Program-made: the position numbers and the translations under genes
Notes under the pieces: model-generated
The model's input: only the letters and a program-made list of their open reading frames with translations
Databases searched by the model: none
Told to the model about the DNA's origin: nothing
Shown here: piece by piece, positions 48,115 through 63,695 of the stretch
Numbering within the stretch: the stretch's first letter is position 1
Layout: every line of letters begins with the position of its first letter
DNA from: Nocardioides ochotonae
GTDB lineage: Bacteria > Actinomycetota > Actinomycetes > Propionibacteriales > Nocardioidaceae
Direction of reading: 5' to 3'
Assembly: GCF_011420305.2 (NCBI RefSeq)
Contig: NZ_CP061769.1
Coordinates: 1,723,001 to 1,787,000 of the forward strand
DNA: 64,000 nucleotides

Positions 48115-50609
48115 TGAAGGCGGCAGCGTCCTGGATCAAGGAGTACGTCGAGCTTCCGGCCGACGTCAGCACGGAGCGGCTCACCGAGCGCCTCACCGAC
48201 CTCGGGCTCAAGCTCGAGGCCATCGAGTGCGCCGCTGACCAGATCACCGGCCCGCTGGTGGTCGGTCGGGTGCTCACGCAGGAGAAGGAGCCCCAGAAGA
48301 ACGGCAAGGTCATCAACTGGTGCACCGTCGACGTCGGGGACGCCAACGGCACCGGTGAGCCGCAGGGGATCGTCTGCGGGGCGCACAACTTCGGTCCCGG
48401 CGACCTGGTCGTGACGGTGCTCCCGGGCGCGGTCCTGCCGGGCGGCTTCGCGATCTCCGCGCGCAAGACCTACGGCCACCTGTCGGCCGGCATGATCTGC
48501 TCGGCCTCCGAGCTCGGCCTCGGCGAGGACCCCTTCGGCTCCGGCGAGGACGGCATCATCGTGCTGCCCGAGGGCCTGGCCGAGCCGGGTGCGAGCGCGT
48601 TCGGGCTGCTCGGCCTGGACGAGGAGATCATCGAGTTCGAGATCAACCCCGACCGCGCCTACGCGCTGTCGCTGCGCGGCATCGCACGCGAGGCCGCCCT
48701 GGCCTTCGACGCGCCGTACCGCGACCCCGCGCTGCGCGACCTGCCCTCGAAGGCACCGGCGGGCTACCCCGTCGAGATCGACGACCCCGAGGGCTGCCCG
48801 GTCTTCGTGGCCCGCACGGTCACCGGCTTCGACCCGACCGCGCCCACCCCGGGCTGGATGGCGCAGCGCCTCGTGCAGTCCGGCATGCGCCCGATCTCGC
48901 TGGCCGTCGACGTCACCAACTACGTGATGCTCGAGCTCGGCCGCCCGATCCACGGCTACGACCTCGACAAGCTCCAGGGCACCGTGCGCGTGCGCCGGGC
49001 CGAGGAGGGCGAGAAGCTGCGGACCCTCGACGGCACCGACCGGGTGCTGAGCAGCGAGGACCTGGTCGTCACCGACGACTCCGGGATCATCGGCCTCGGC
49101 GGCGTCATGGGTGGCGAGACCACCGAGATGTCCGCGACCACCACGCGCGTGCTCATCGAGTCGGCCCACTGGGACGCCCGCTCGATGTTCCGCACCGGCA
49201 AGCGCCACAAGATCTCCTCCGAGGCCGGCAAGCGCAACGAGCGCGGCGTCGACCCCACGATCTGCGAGGCCGCGGCCGACCGCGTCGTCGAGCTGCTCAC
49301 GACGTACGGCGGGGCGACGGCGGAGCCGGGCGTCACGGTCGTGGGCACCCCGCCGGCGCGTGCCGCGATCACGATGTCCTACGACCTGCCCGCGAAGGTG
49401 ATGGGCGCCGACGTGCCCGCCGACGTGACGCTGGCCCACCTCGAGGCGGTCGGTTGCGACCTGGTCAAGGAGGACACCGTCGTGCTGGCCACGCCCGCGC
49501 CGTGGCGACCGGACCTGAACGACCCCTTCGACCTGGTCGAGGAGGTCGCGCGGATCGTCGGGTACAACGAGGTGCCGTCGGTGCTGCCGACGCCCCCCGC
49601 CGGTCGTGGCCTGACCCGCGCCCAGCGGCTGCGCCGCCGGGTCGGACGCACCCTCGCCGGTGCCGGCTGCGTCGAGGTGGTCAGCTTCCCGTTCGTCGGC
49701 GACGCCACCTTCGACGCGCTCGGCCTCGACGCCGACGACCCGCTGCGTCGTACCGTGCGGCTGGCCAACCCGATGTCGGCCGAGGAGCCCTGCTTCACGA
49801 CCACGCTGCTCCCGGGCCTGATCAAGGCCGCGGCCCGCAACCTGGGACGCGGCGCGTCCGGCGTCGCGCTGTTCGAGACCGGGCCGGTGGCCTTCCCCTC
49901 CGAGCACGGACCCGCCCCGATCTACGGGGTCGAGAGCCGGCCCAGCGACGCCGAGCTCGAGGCGCTGTTCGCGGCGCTGCCGCACCAGCCCAACCACCTC
50001 GGCGCGGTGCTCGCCGGCGAGCGTGAGCGCTCCGGCTGGTGGGGCGCCGGTCGCGGTGTCGCCTGGGCCGACGCGGTCGAGCTGGTGCGCCGGCTCGCCG
50101 CCGAGCTCGCGGTCGACGTGGAGCTGGCCAACACCGAGCGGGCGCCGTGGCACCCCGGTCGCTGCGCCCAGGTCAGCGTCGCCGGTGCGGTGATCGGTCA
50201 CGCCGGCGAGCTGCACCCCAAGGTCTGCCAGGCCTTCGGGCTGCCGGCCCGCTCGGCCGCCGTGGAGATCGACCTCGACGCGCTGCTCGCCGCTGCGCCC
50301 GCCACCGTGCGGGGCCCGGAGCTCTCGAGCTTCCCGGTCGCCAAGGAGGACGTCGCCCTGGTCGTCGACGCCGGCGTGCCCGCCGTGCAGGTCGAGGCGG
50401 CGCTGCGCGACGGCGCGGGCGAGCTGCTGGAGTCGATCCGGCTGTTCGACGTCTACACCGGTGAGCAGGTCGGGGAGGGCCGCAAGTCGCTGGCCTTCGC
50501 GCTGCGCTTCCGCGCACCCGACCGCACGCTCACCGAGGAGGACACCTCGGCCGCCCGCGACGCCGCGGTCGCCGCGGCCGCCGAGCGCGTCGGCGCGGTC
50601 CAGCGATGA
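48114..50609 (+). CDS. pheT: Phenylalanine-tRNA ligase beta subunit
   Basis: An 831-residue subunit with the full bacterial domain set: N-terminal B1/tRNA-binding (EMAP-like, about 40-160, LVVGRVLTQEKEPQ and VCGAHNFGPGDLVV), B3/4 editing domain (about 210-370, EFEINPDRAYALSLRGIARE), B5 (about 400-480), and the C-terminal FDX-ACB anticodon-binding domain (about 735-831, SSFPVAKEDVALVVDAGVP). The ATG overlaps the pheS stop (TGATG). A strong hairpin follows. Confidence 0.96.
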   Translation: MKAAASWIKEYVELPADVSTERLTERLTDLGLKLEAIECAADQITGPLVVGRVLTQEKEPQKNGKVINWCTVDVGDANGTGEPQGIVCGAHNFGPGDLVVTVLPGAVLPGGFAISARKTYGHLSAGMICSASELGLGEDPFGSGEDGIIVLPEGLAEPGASAFGLLGLDEEIIEFEINPDRAYALSLRGIAREAALAFDAPYRDPALRDLPSKAPAGYPVEIDDPEGCPVFVARTVTGFDPTAPTPGWMAQRLVQSGMRPISLAVDVTNYVMLELGRPIHGYDLDKLQGTVRVRRAEEGEKLRTLDGTDRVLSSEDLVVTDDSGIIGLGGVMGGETTEMSATTTRVLIESAHWDARSMFRTGKRHKISSEAGKRNERGVDPTICEAAADRVVELLTTYGGATAEPGVTVVGTPPARAAITMSYDLPAKVMGADVPADVTLAHLEAVGCDLVKEDTVVLATPAPWRPDLNDPFDLVEEVARIVGYNEVPSVLPTPPAGRGLTRAQRLRRRVGRTLAGAGCVEVVSFPFVGDATFDALGLDADDPLRRTVRLANPMSAEEPCFTTTLLPGLIKAAARNLGRGASGVALFETGPVAFPSEHGPAPIYGVESRPSDAELEALFAALPHQPNHLGAVLAGERERSGWWGAGRGVAWADAVELVRRLAAELAVDVELANTERAPWHPGRCAQVSVAGAVIGHAGELHPKVCQAFGLPARSAAVEIDLDALLAAAPATVRGPELSSFPVAKEDVALVVDAGVPAVQVEAALRDGAGELLESIRLFDVYTGEQVGEGRKSLAFALRFRAPDRTLTEEDTSAARDAAVAAAAERVGAVQR

Positions 50610-50634
50610 GAGCGGCGTAGCTCTCTCCGGCGCG

Positions 50635-50668
50635 CCCGCCGGGGCCCACGTTCGTGGGTCCCGGCGGG
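50635..50668 (+). terminator. Strong hairpin terminator after pheT
   Basis: CCCGCCGGGGCCCAC pairs with GTGGGTCCCGGCGGG around GTTC: 15 base pairs including one G-U, starting 25 bases after pheT. It also lies 21 bases beyond the end of the convergent DUF222 gene, so it may serve both. There is no T-run. Confidence 0.7.
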
Positions 50669-50688
50669 GGAACTGGCCTCGACGTACG

Positions 50689-51996
50689 TCAGTCATCGGG
50701 TGGGTGGGCGGAGACGAGGCGGGTGGTCCCGCCTTCCTTCACGAGATGGAGCCCATGGGGTGATCGCCAGAGGTACGTCGCCGCGTCGGTCTTGTCGTAG
50801 GTCCACCCGGTGTGGGTCTTGGCCCGGTGATGTCGGCGACAGAGTGGGGCGAGGTTGCAGGAGCACGTAGGCCCGCCGGACTCGTGGGCGATGACGTGGT
50901 CGGTGTCGCAGCGCCGGGCGGGGCGTTCGCACCAGGGGAAGGCGCACGTCGGCTGGGCCAGACGCGTCTGGTCGACGAGCCGGTCGGGGATCGCGTAGGC
51001 GTCGGTGTGGTGGTGGGCCTCGAGGTCGATCACTGGCTTGACCACCACCTGCGCGTCGCCGGTGCACCACTCGCGCACCTGCTCGGTGGAGACGATGGAC
51101 CGGGTCTCCTCGACCTGTGCAATGCCGGCCTCGTCGCGGCTGATCGCGGCGTCGGAGAGGTGGACGTGGATGACGACCTGCCGGGGCTTCACCACCGACG
51201 CGGTGCCATCACCTGCCTCGGCGCGAAGGTCGAACGCCAGCTGACGTCGGGCGAGCTCGCCGGCGGCCATCGAGCGGCGCACGTCCAATGACTCGGTCGA
51301 GCCGAGCGCGGCGAGGTCCTCGGCGCCGTGACGGATCGCGGCATCCAGGTCCAGTGCGTCGGCGAGGTCCAGCTCGCCCTCCACCCACGCGGTGCCGTTG
51401 TGGGTCCCCTCGCGGGTGTGGACGTCGAACCGTCGCCCGTCGGCGGCCTGGCGGCGCTGCTTCTCCGCACCTTCGGGGTCGAAGGCGACCCGCGCCTGGT
51501 CGACCAGCCGTTCGATCGCGGCCCAGCTGATCTTCCCCACGAAGCCGGCGAGCTGGCGGTCCACGAACTCTGCACCGTCCAGCGGCAGGGTGGTGGTCAA
51601 CTGCGCGAGTCGGCGAGCCTTCCACAGCGGGACGTGTCCGGCGCGGACCAGCTTCCAGGTGCGCTTGAGCCGGTGCGCGAGCTCGAGTGCGTCACCGACC
51701 AGCGAGCGGGCGGAGTCGGTGGACAGGCCGAGGGCGGCGCCGAACTCCATGGGTGCGAACTCCGCGCCCAGCGGCGCGCCTTCACCAGCGAGCGGGACGG
51801 CCAGCTCCCCGAACACCAACCCATTGGCCCCGTCGGTTGAGCCTGTCGAAACCGACTCATCCGGATGCATCGACGCCCACACCAGCGCGGCCTCTAAGAC
51901 GTCGGTCTCCGCCCGCTGGGCGGCAGCCCGGCGGCGCTGGGCGAACGCCAGCACCGCGGCTGGGGTGTCGCAGTCGGGGAGCTCGGAGTCGGCCAT
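50689..51996 (-). CDS. DUF222-HNH protein, 13E12 repeat family, copy 2
   Basis: A 435-residue near-copy of the DUF222-HNH protein encoded at 25384-26700, roughly 90 percent identical by eye, on the opposite strand. It has the same DUF222 domain and HNH motif (CDTDHVIAHESGG ... CSCNLAPLCRRHHRAKTH). Differences cluster in the linker encoded by the palindromic repeat (SVSTGSTDGANG, three residues shorter) and in a central stretch (TREGTHNGTAWVEGELDLADAL). Both copies are intact. The promoter again carries an SOS-box-like palindrome, and the ATG is 5 bases from the -10. The pair forms a ~1.3-kb inverted repeat around 24 kb of core genes. Confidence 0.88.
   Translation of the reverse strand: MADSELPDCDTPAAVLAFAQRRRAAAQRAETDVLEAALVWASMHPDESVSTGSTDGANGLVFGELAVPLAGEGAPLGAEFAPMEFGAALGLSTDSARSLVGDALELAHRLKRTWKLVRAGHVPLWKARRLAQLTTTLPLDGAEFVDRQLAGFVGKISWAAIERLVDQARVAFDPEGAEKQRRQAADGRRFDVHTREGTHNGTAWVEGELDLADALDLDAAIRHGAEDLAALGSTESLDVRRSMAAGELARRQLAFDLRAEAGDGTASVVKPRQVVIHVHLSDAAISRDEAGIAQVEETRSIVSTEQVREWCTGDAQVVVKPVIDLEAHHHTDAYAIPDRLVDQTRLAQPTCAFPWCERPARRCDTDHVIAHESGGPTCSCNLAPLCRRHHRAKTHTGWTYDKTDAATYLWRSPHGLHLVKEGGTTRLVSAHPPDD
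51826..51856 (-). repeat. Palindromic element, copy 4, inside the second DUF222 gene
   Basis: On the + strand GGCCCCGTCGGTTGAGCCTGTCGAAACCGAC. It lies at the coding position equivalent to copy 2 and is a sequence variant of it (GTCGAAACC against GTTTCGAC). Confidence 0.65.
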
Positions 51997-52001
51997 GCCT
52001 C

Positions 52002-52030
52002 TTTCTAATCGAACGCAGGTTCGATCGGAA
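52002..52030 (-). promoter_or_regulatory. Promoter of DUF222-HNH copy 2 with SOS-box-like operator
   Basis: On the minus strand the -10 TAGAAA (52002-52007) ends 5 bases before the ATG, a 17-base spacer holds TCGAACCTGCGTTCGA (52009-52024), and TTCCGA lies at the -35 position. The box differs from CGAACRNRYGTTCG at one central base. The geometry is identical to that of copy 1. Confidence 0.7.
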
Positions 52031-52241
52031 GGGGTCGGCGAGCCCTGTGAGGTAAAGAGTTCGGGGGGATGTAGGTCCTCGACGCCGCGACCGGCGATCG
52101 GCGACGTCGCGAGGCGCCGGGTCGGGCGGGTTGACCAGCAATCACGAACGCGACGCGACCCCGTGCTCCTCGGGCGGGCATGTGGGCAGACGTGAGCCCA
52201 TACTGGGGCCGATCCGGGGTCCTGTCAGGGAGGTCGCTCCG

Positions 52242-52967
52242 TTGAGGTTGTCGAGCCTGCTGGCCGTGTTCGCGCATCCCGATGACGAGTCGCTGGTGGC
52301 GGGCGGCATCCTCGCTCAACATGCTGCAGCGGGCGCACGGACCGCGGTCGTGACTGCCACGTGGGCTCCGAGCACGCAGCGAGCAGCGGAGTTGGCTGAT
52401 GCGCTGCGGATCCTGGGGGCAGGTGAGCCGAGGTTGCTCGGGTACGCCGACGCGAAGGTCCCGGAGTCGGCTCCGGGCCAGCCGCGCTGGTGCGACGCAC
52501 CGCTCGAGGAAGCGGTGCGCAGGCTCGTGAGGCAGATCCGTGAGTTCCGCCCGGTAGCCGTGGTGACCTTCGATGCTTTGGGCGGTCTGACTGGTCATCT
52601 CGATCACGTGCACACCCATCGGGTGACAATGCTCGCCGCCGAGGCGGCGGGCCTGGACGTGTATCCCGAGGCAGGGCGTCCGTGGGCGCCGAGCCTCGTG
52701 TACCTGGCGACCCATCCGCGTTCGTCGGTGAAGGCCATCGAGGAGATCCTCGGTACTCGCGGAGCCGTGCACGCCACGCCCGACGAGCAGGTCACGGACC
52801 GGGTGGACGTCTCGCCCTGGTGGGAACAGAAGGTGGCCGCGATCCTGGCCCACCGCTCCGAAGTCGACCGGGGCGCCCTTCCGGGGCTTGTCGCCGGTCT
52901 GTCGCCGAAGGCCCGCAAGGAGCTCCTCTCGACCGAGTGGTTCATTCGTCGGCCTCTGCCTCACTGA
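52242..52967 (+). CDS. PIG-L family deacetylase (MshB/Mca-like fold)
   Basis: A 241-residue zinc-dependent N-acetylglucosamine deacetylase-fold protein. The zinc motif AHPDDE (His12, Asp15) and the second metal segment GHLDHVHTH are present, with EFRPVAVVTFDALGG between. In actinobacteria this family includes MshB (mycothiol synthesis), Mca (mycothiol conjugate amidase) and many enzymes of unknown substrate; the sequence does not decide between these. The frame is open to 52131, but TTG 52242 has AGGGAGG 8 bases upstream and starts at the family N-terminus (MRLSSLLAVFAHPDDES), so I use it. It is not in an operon. Confidence 0.85.
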   Translation: MRLSSLLAVFAHPDDESLVAGGILAQHAAAGARTAVVTATWAPSTQRAAELADALRILGAGEPRLLGYADAKVPESAPGQPRWCDAPLEEAVRRLVRQIREFRPVAVVTFDALGGLTGHLDHVHTHRVTMLAAEAAGLDVYPEAGRPWAPSLVYLATHPRSSVKAIEEILGTRGAVHATPDEQVTDRVDVSPWWEQKVAAILAHRSEVDRGALPGLVAGLSPKARKELLSTEWFIRRPLPH

Positions 52968-53028
52968 CGTGCCCCCGTCGCAGAGCCAGGGCACGCAGCC
53001 CCAGCCGCTCATTCCAGACCCGACGACC

Positions 53029-55503
<2,475 letters not shown>

Positions 55504-55507
<4 letters not shown>

Positions 55508-56655
55508 GCATCACCACCCCCCGGGGCTTCCGGGCCGCCGGCGTGAGCGCTGGCCTCAAGAGCACCGGCGCCAAGGACCTGGCCCTCGTGGTCAACGACG
55601 GTCCCCGCCACGACTCCGCGACCGTGTTCACCACCAACCGCTGCCTGGCCAACCCGGTGCTGTGGAGCCAGGAGGTCGTCAAGGACGGCGTCGTCCAGGC
55701 GGTCGTCCTCAACTCCGGCGGCGCCAACTGCTACACCGGCCCCGAGGGCTTCCAGACGACCCACGCGGTCGCCGAGCAGGTCGCGGAGCGCCTCGGCATC
55801 GGCGCCATCGACGTCGTGGTCTGCTCGACCGGACTGATCGGCCTGGCCAACCCCCGCCAGTCGCTGCTCGACGGCGTCGACGCGGCGTACGACGCGCTCT
55901 CGGCCGAGGGCGGCCCGGACGCCGCCGAGGCGATCATGACCACCGACTCGGTCAGCAAGCAGGTCCTGGTCGAGGGCGCCGGCTGGTCGATCGGCGGCAT
56001 GGCGAAGGGCGCGGGCATGCTCGCCCCGGCCCTGGCCACGATGCTCGTCGTGATCACCACCGACGCCGTGGTCCCGGCGGAGGACCTCGACACCGCGCTG
56101 CGCGCCGCGACCCGGGTCAGCTTCGACCGGCTCGACTCCGACGGCTGCATGTCGACCAACGACACGGTGACGGTGATGGCCAGCGGCGCCAGCGGCATCA
56201 CGCCGCCGCTGGAGGACTTCACCGCCGCGCTGACACAGGCCTGCACCGACCTGGCGATGCAGCTGCTGAAGGACGCCGAGGGCGCCGACCACGAGATCGC
56301 GATCACCACGATCAACGCCGCCTCCGAGGACGAGGCCGTCGAGGTCGGGCGCAGCGTGGCCCGCAGCAACCTGTTCAAGGCCGCGGTCTTCGGCAACGAC
56401 CCCAACTGGGGCCGGGTGCTCGCCAGCGTGGGCACGACCACCGCCGCCTTCGACCCCGCCGACCTCGACGTCGCCATGAACGGCGTGTGGGTGTGCCGCA
56501 ACTCCACCCCGCACGCCGACCCCAGCGAGGTCGACCTCACCGGGCGCGACGTCACCGTGACCATCGACCTGAAGACCGGCTCCGAGCGGGCGACGGTCTG
56601 GACCAACGACCTGACCCACGCCTACGTCCACGAGAACAGCGCGTACTCCTCATGA
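55504..56655 (+). CDS. argJ: Bifunctional ornithine acetyltransferase / N-acetylglutamate synthase
   Basis: A 383-residue Ntn-fold enzyme that recycles the acetyl group in arginine synthesis. It is made as a precursor cleaved before the nucleophile Thr in [22 protein letters not shown] (the ATML motif). [13 protein letters not shown] and [11 protein letters not shown] are conserved. ATG 55504 gives the normal N-terminus; 4-base overlaps link it to both neighbours. With argJ present no argE is needed. Confidence 0.96.
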
Positions 56656-57602
56656 GCAACGACTCCAGCGTCGACCCGACGATGACCGCGTTCGACACCA
56701 GCAAGCCCGACCAGGCCAAGGCGCGCACGCTTGCGGGCGCCCTGCCCTGGCTGAAGCGCTACCACGGCAAGATCGTGGTGGTGAAGTACGGCGGCAACGC
56801 CATGACCGACGACCGCCTCAAGCGCGCGTTCGCCGAGGACATCGCGTTCCTGCGCTTCGCCGGCTTCAAGCCGGTGGTCGTCCACGGCGGCGGCCCGCAG
56901 ATCTCGGCGATGCTCGACAAGCTCGACATCGAGTCGGAGTTCCGCGGCGGGCTGCGGGTGACCACCCCCGAGGCCATGGACGTGGTCCGGATGGTGCTCG
57001 TGGGCCAGGTCCAGCGCGAGCTGGTCGGGCTGATCAACGAGCACGGCCCGCTCGCGGTCGGCTGCTCCGGTGAGGACGCCGGGCTGTTCACCGCCGTTCC
57101 CGCCAGCACGGTCGTGGACGGCGAGGAGGTCGACCTCGGCCTGGTCGGCGAGGTCACCCAGGTCCGCCCCGAGAGCGTGCTCGACCTGATCGAGGCCGGC
57201 CGGATCCCGGTCGTCTCCAGCGTCGCGCCCGACGTCGAGGGCACCGTCTACAACGTCAACGCCGACACCGCGGCGGCCGCGCTGGCCATCGCGCTCAAGG
57301 CCGAGAAGCTGCTCGTGCTCACCGACGTCGAGGGCCTCTACCTCGACTGGCCGAACCCCACCGACGTGATCGGCGAGATCAGCCCCGAGGCGCTCGAGGA
57401 GATCATGCCGTCGCTCGCGAGCGGCATGGTGCCCAAGATGGGCGCCTGCCTGCTGGCGGTGAAGAACGGCGTGCCCCGCGCCACGGTCGTCGACGGCCGC
57501 GAGGAGCACGCCGTCATCCTGGAGATCTTCACCAGCGAGGGCGTCGGCACCCAGGTGCTGCCCGGCGTGGAGACCAAGACCCGGAAGGTGCGCGACGCCT
57601 GA
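56652..57602 (+). CDS. argB: Acetylglutamate kinase
   Basis: A 316-residue amino-acid kinase-fold enzyme making N-acetylglutamyl phosphate. [23 protein letters not shown] (catalytic Lys), [24 protein letters not shown] and [12 protein letters not shown] are diagnostic. The N-terminal helix ([19 protein letters not shown]) is that of arginine-inhibited hexameric forms, so feedback control by arginine is likely. ATG 56652 overlaps the argJ stop by 4 bases. Confidence 0.96.
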   Translation: MSNDSSVDPTMTAFDTSKPDQAKARTLAGALPWLKRYHGKIVVVKYGGNAMTDDRLKRAFAEDIAFLRFAGFKPVVVHGGGPQISAMLDKLDIESEFRGGLRVTTPEAMDVVRMVLVGQVQRELVGLINEHGPLAVGCSGEDAGLFTAVPASTVVDGEEVDLGLVGEVTQVRPESVLDLIEAGRIPVVSSVAPDVEGTVYNVNADTAAAALAIALKAEKLLVLTDVEGLYLDWPNPTDVIGEISPEALEEIMPSLASGMVPKMGACLLAVKNGVPRATVVDGREEHAVILEIFTSEGVGTQVLPGVETKTRKVRDA

Positions 57603-58786
57603 TGTCTGAGACCCTGAAGTGGACCGAGCGGTACGCCGGTGCCCTGATGAACACCTTCGGCCCGCCGAAGCTGGTGCTCGCGCGCGGCGAGGGCTGCCGC
57701 GTGTGGGACGTCGACGGCAACGAATACGTCGACTTCCTCGGCGGCATCGCCGTGAACACCCTCGGCCACGCCCATCCGGCGCTGGTCGCCGCCGTGAGCA
57801 ACCAGGTCTCGACCCTGGCCCACGTGTCGAACTTCTTCGCCACCAGGCCGCAGGTCGAGCTGGCCGAGCGGCTGCTCGAGCTCGCCGCCCCCGGCGTGGA
57901 CGGCCGGGTGTTCTTCTGCAGCTCCGGGGCCGAGGCCAACGAGGCCGCGCTCAAGCTCAGCCGGCTCACCGGTCGCACCCACGTGGTCGCGATGGAGGGC
58001 GCCTTCCACGGCCGCACGATGGGCAGCCTCGCGCTGACCTCGAAGGCCGCCTACCGCGAGCCGTTCGAGCCGCTGCCCGGCGATGTCACCTGGGTGCCGT
58101 ACGGCGACGCCGAGGCGCTCGCCGCCGCGGTCACCGAGCGCACCGCCGCGGTGGTCATCGAGCCGGTCCAGGGCGAGGCCGGTGTCAACGTCGCCTCCGC
58201 GCAGTTCCTCACCGCGGCGCGGGAGATCACCGCGCAGCACGGCGCGCTGCTGTGGTTCGACGAGGTGCAGTCCGGCATGGGTCGCACCGGCACCTGGCTG
58301 GCCGCCCACCACTCCGCGGTCACCCCCGACGTCGTCACCCTGGCCAAGGGCCTCGGCGGCGGACTGCCGATCGGCGCCTGCCTGGCCTTCGGCGACGCCG
58401 CCGGCCTGTTCGCCCCCGGCAACCACGGCACCACCTTCGGCGGCAACCCGCTGGCCACCGCCGCCGCGCTCGCCGTCATCGACACCATCGAGACCGAGGG
58501 CCTGCTGGCCCGCGCGGTCGAGGCGGGGGACCGGCTGCGGGCCGGCGTCGCCGCCGACCCCCGGGTCACCGAGGTCCGCGGTCTCGGCGTGCTGGTCGGG
58601 CTCACCCTCGCCGGCATCGACGCGCCCGCGGTGGTCGCAGCCGCCCAGTCCGCCGGCTGGATCATCAACGCCACCGGCCCGGACCGGGTCCGCTTCGCAC
58701 CGCCGCTGGTGGTGGGCACCGAGGAGATCGACGCGTTCCTCGCCGCCTGGCCCGGCATCCTCGACGCCGCGGGGGAGGGCGCATGA
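57602..58786 (+). CDS. argD: Acetylornithine aminotransferase
   Basis: A 394-residue class III PLP aminotransferase. Motifs: [32 protein letters not shown] (PLP phosphate), [30 protein letters not shown] (Asp contacting PLP) and [16 protein letters not shown] (Schiff-base Lys). TGATG overlap with argB and ATGA overlap with argF. Confidence 0.96.
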   Translation: MSETLKWTERYAGALMNTFGPPKLVLARGEGCRVWDVDGNEYVDFLGGIAVNTLGHAHPALVAAVSNQVSTLAHVSNFFATRPQVELAERLLELAAPGVDGRVFFCSSGAEANEAALKLSRLTGRTHVVAMEGAFHGRTMGSLALTSKAAYREPFEPLPGDVTWVPYGDAEALAAAVTERTAAVVIEPVQGEAGVNVASAQFLTAAREITAQHGALLWFDEVQSGMGRTGTWLAAHHSAVTPDVVTLAKGLGGGLPIGACLAFGDAAGLFAPGNHGTTFGGNPLATAAALAVIDTIETEGLLARAVEAGDRLRAGVAADPRVTEVRGLGVLVGLTLAGIDAPAVVAAAQSAGWIINATGPDRVRFAPPLVVGTEEIDAFLAAWPGILDAAGEGA

Positions 58787-59711
58787 GGCACTTCCTGCGC
58801 GACGACGACCTCAGCCCCGCCGAGCAGGCGGAGATCCTCGAGGCTGCGGCGGCGATGAAGCGCGCGCCGTACGACGCCAAGCCGCTGGCCGGTCCGCAGA
58901 GCGTGGCGATGATCTTCGACAAGCCGACGCTGCGCACCCAGGCGTCCTTCGGCGCGGGCATCGCCGAGCTCGGCGGCAACCCGATGCTCGTCGACGGCGC
59001 CCTGGCCGGGATCGGCGTGCGGGAGTCCGTCGAGGACGTCGCCCGGATCCTGGGCCGCCAGGTCTCGGCGATCGTGTGGCGCACCTACGCCCAGTCGAGC
59101 CTCGAGACGATGGCGGCGCACGCCGGTGTCCCGGTGGTCAACGCGCTCACCGACGACTTCCACCCCTGCCAGCTGCTGGCCGACCTGATGACGGTGCGTG
59201 AGCACAAGCCGGAGCTGGCCGGCCTCACCGCCACCTTCTTCGGCGACGGCGCCTGCAACATGGGCAACTCCTGGCTGCTGGCCGGGGTCACCGCCGGCAT
59301 GCACGTGCGGATCTGCGCCCCCGAGGGCTACACGCCCGCGGCGGAGATGTTCGAGCGCGCCGCCGAGATCGGCGCGCAGACCGGCGGCACCGCGACCTGG
59401 GAGCCCGACCCGCGCGTGGCCGCCCGGGGCACCGACGTCGTGGTGACCGACACCTGGGTCTCGATGGGCAAGGAGGGCGAGTCCGACGCGCGCACCGCGG
59501 TGTTCGCGCCCTACTCGGTCACCCAGGAGCTCTTCGAGCTCGCCGAGCCGGACGCGATCGCGATGCACTGCCTGCCCGCCTACCGTGGCAAGGAGATCGA
59601 CGCCGAGGTCCTCGACGGCATCCAGAGCGTCGTGTGGGACGAGGCGGAGAACCGCCGCCACGCCCAGAAGGCGGTGCTCGACTTCGTGCTGCGCCATGCC
59701 CGGGAGCGGGC

Positions 59712-59715
<4 letters not shown>
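58783..59715 (+). CDS. argF: Ornithine carbamoyltransferase with unusual carbamoyl-phosphate loop
   Basis: A 310-residue transcarbamylase converting ornithine and carbamoyl phosphate to citrulline. [19 protein letters not shown] is the typical actinobacterial start; [15 protein letters not shown] (HPxQ motif), [20 protein letters not shown] and [12 protein letters not shown] (HCLP) are conserved. The carbamoyl-phosphate loop, usually FxKxSTRTR, reads [12 protein letters not shown]: Arg51 and Thr52 are kept but Ser, Thr and the last Arg are Thr49, Leu50 and Gln53. This recalls the PSLRT loops of other carbamoyltransferases. The HCLP and SMG motifs support ornithine as substrate. It overlaps argD and argR by 4 bases. 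Confidence 0.92.
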
Positions 59716-61792
<2,077 letters not shown>

Positions 61793-61793
61793 C

Positions 61794-63682
<1,889 letters not shown>

Positions 63683-63695
63683 GCCGACCGCACCG

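Noticed and set aside
44758..50696. Long minus-strand open frames opposite rplT, the methyltransferase, the kinase, pheS and pheT
   Set aside because: Low-complexity His/Asp/Val/Gly-rich translations with no motifs; shadows of the sense genes.
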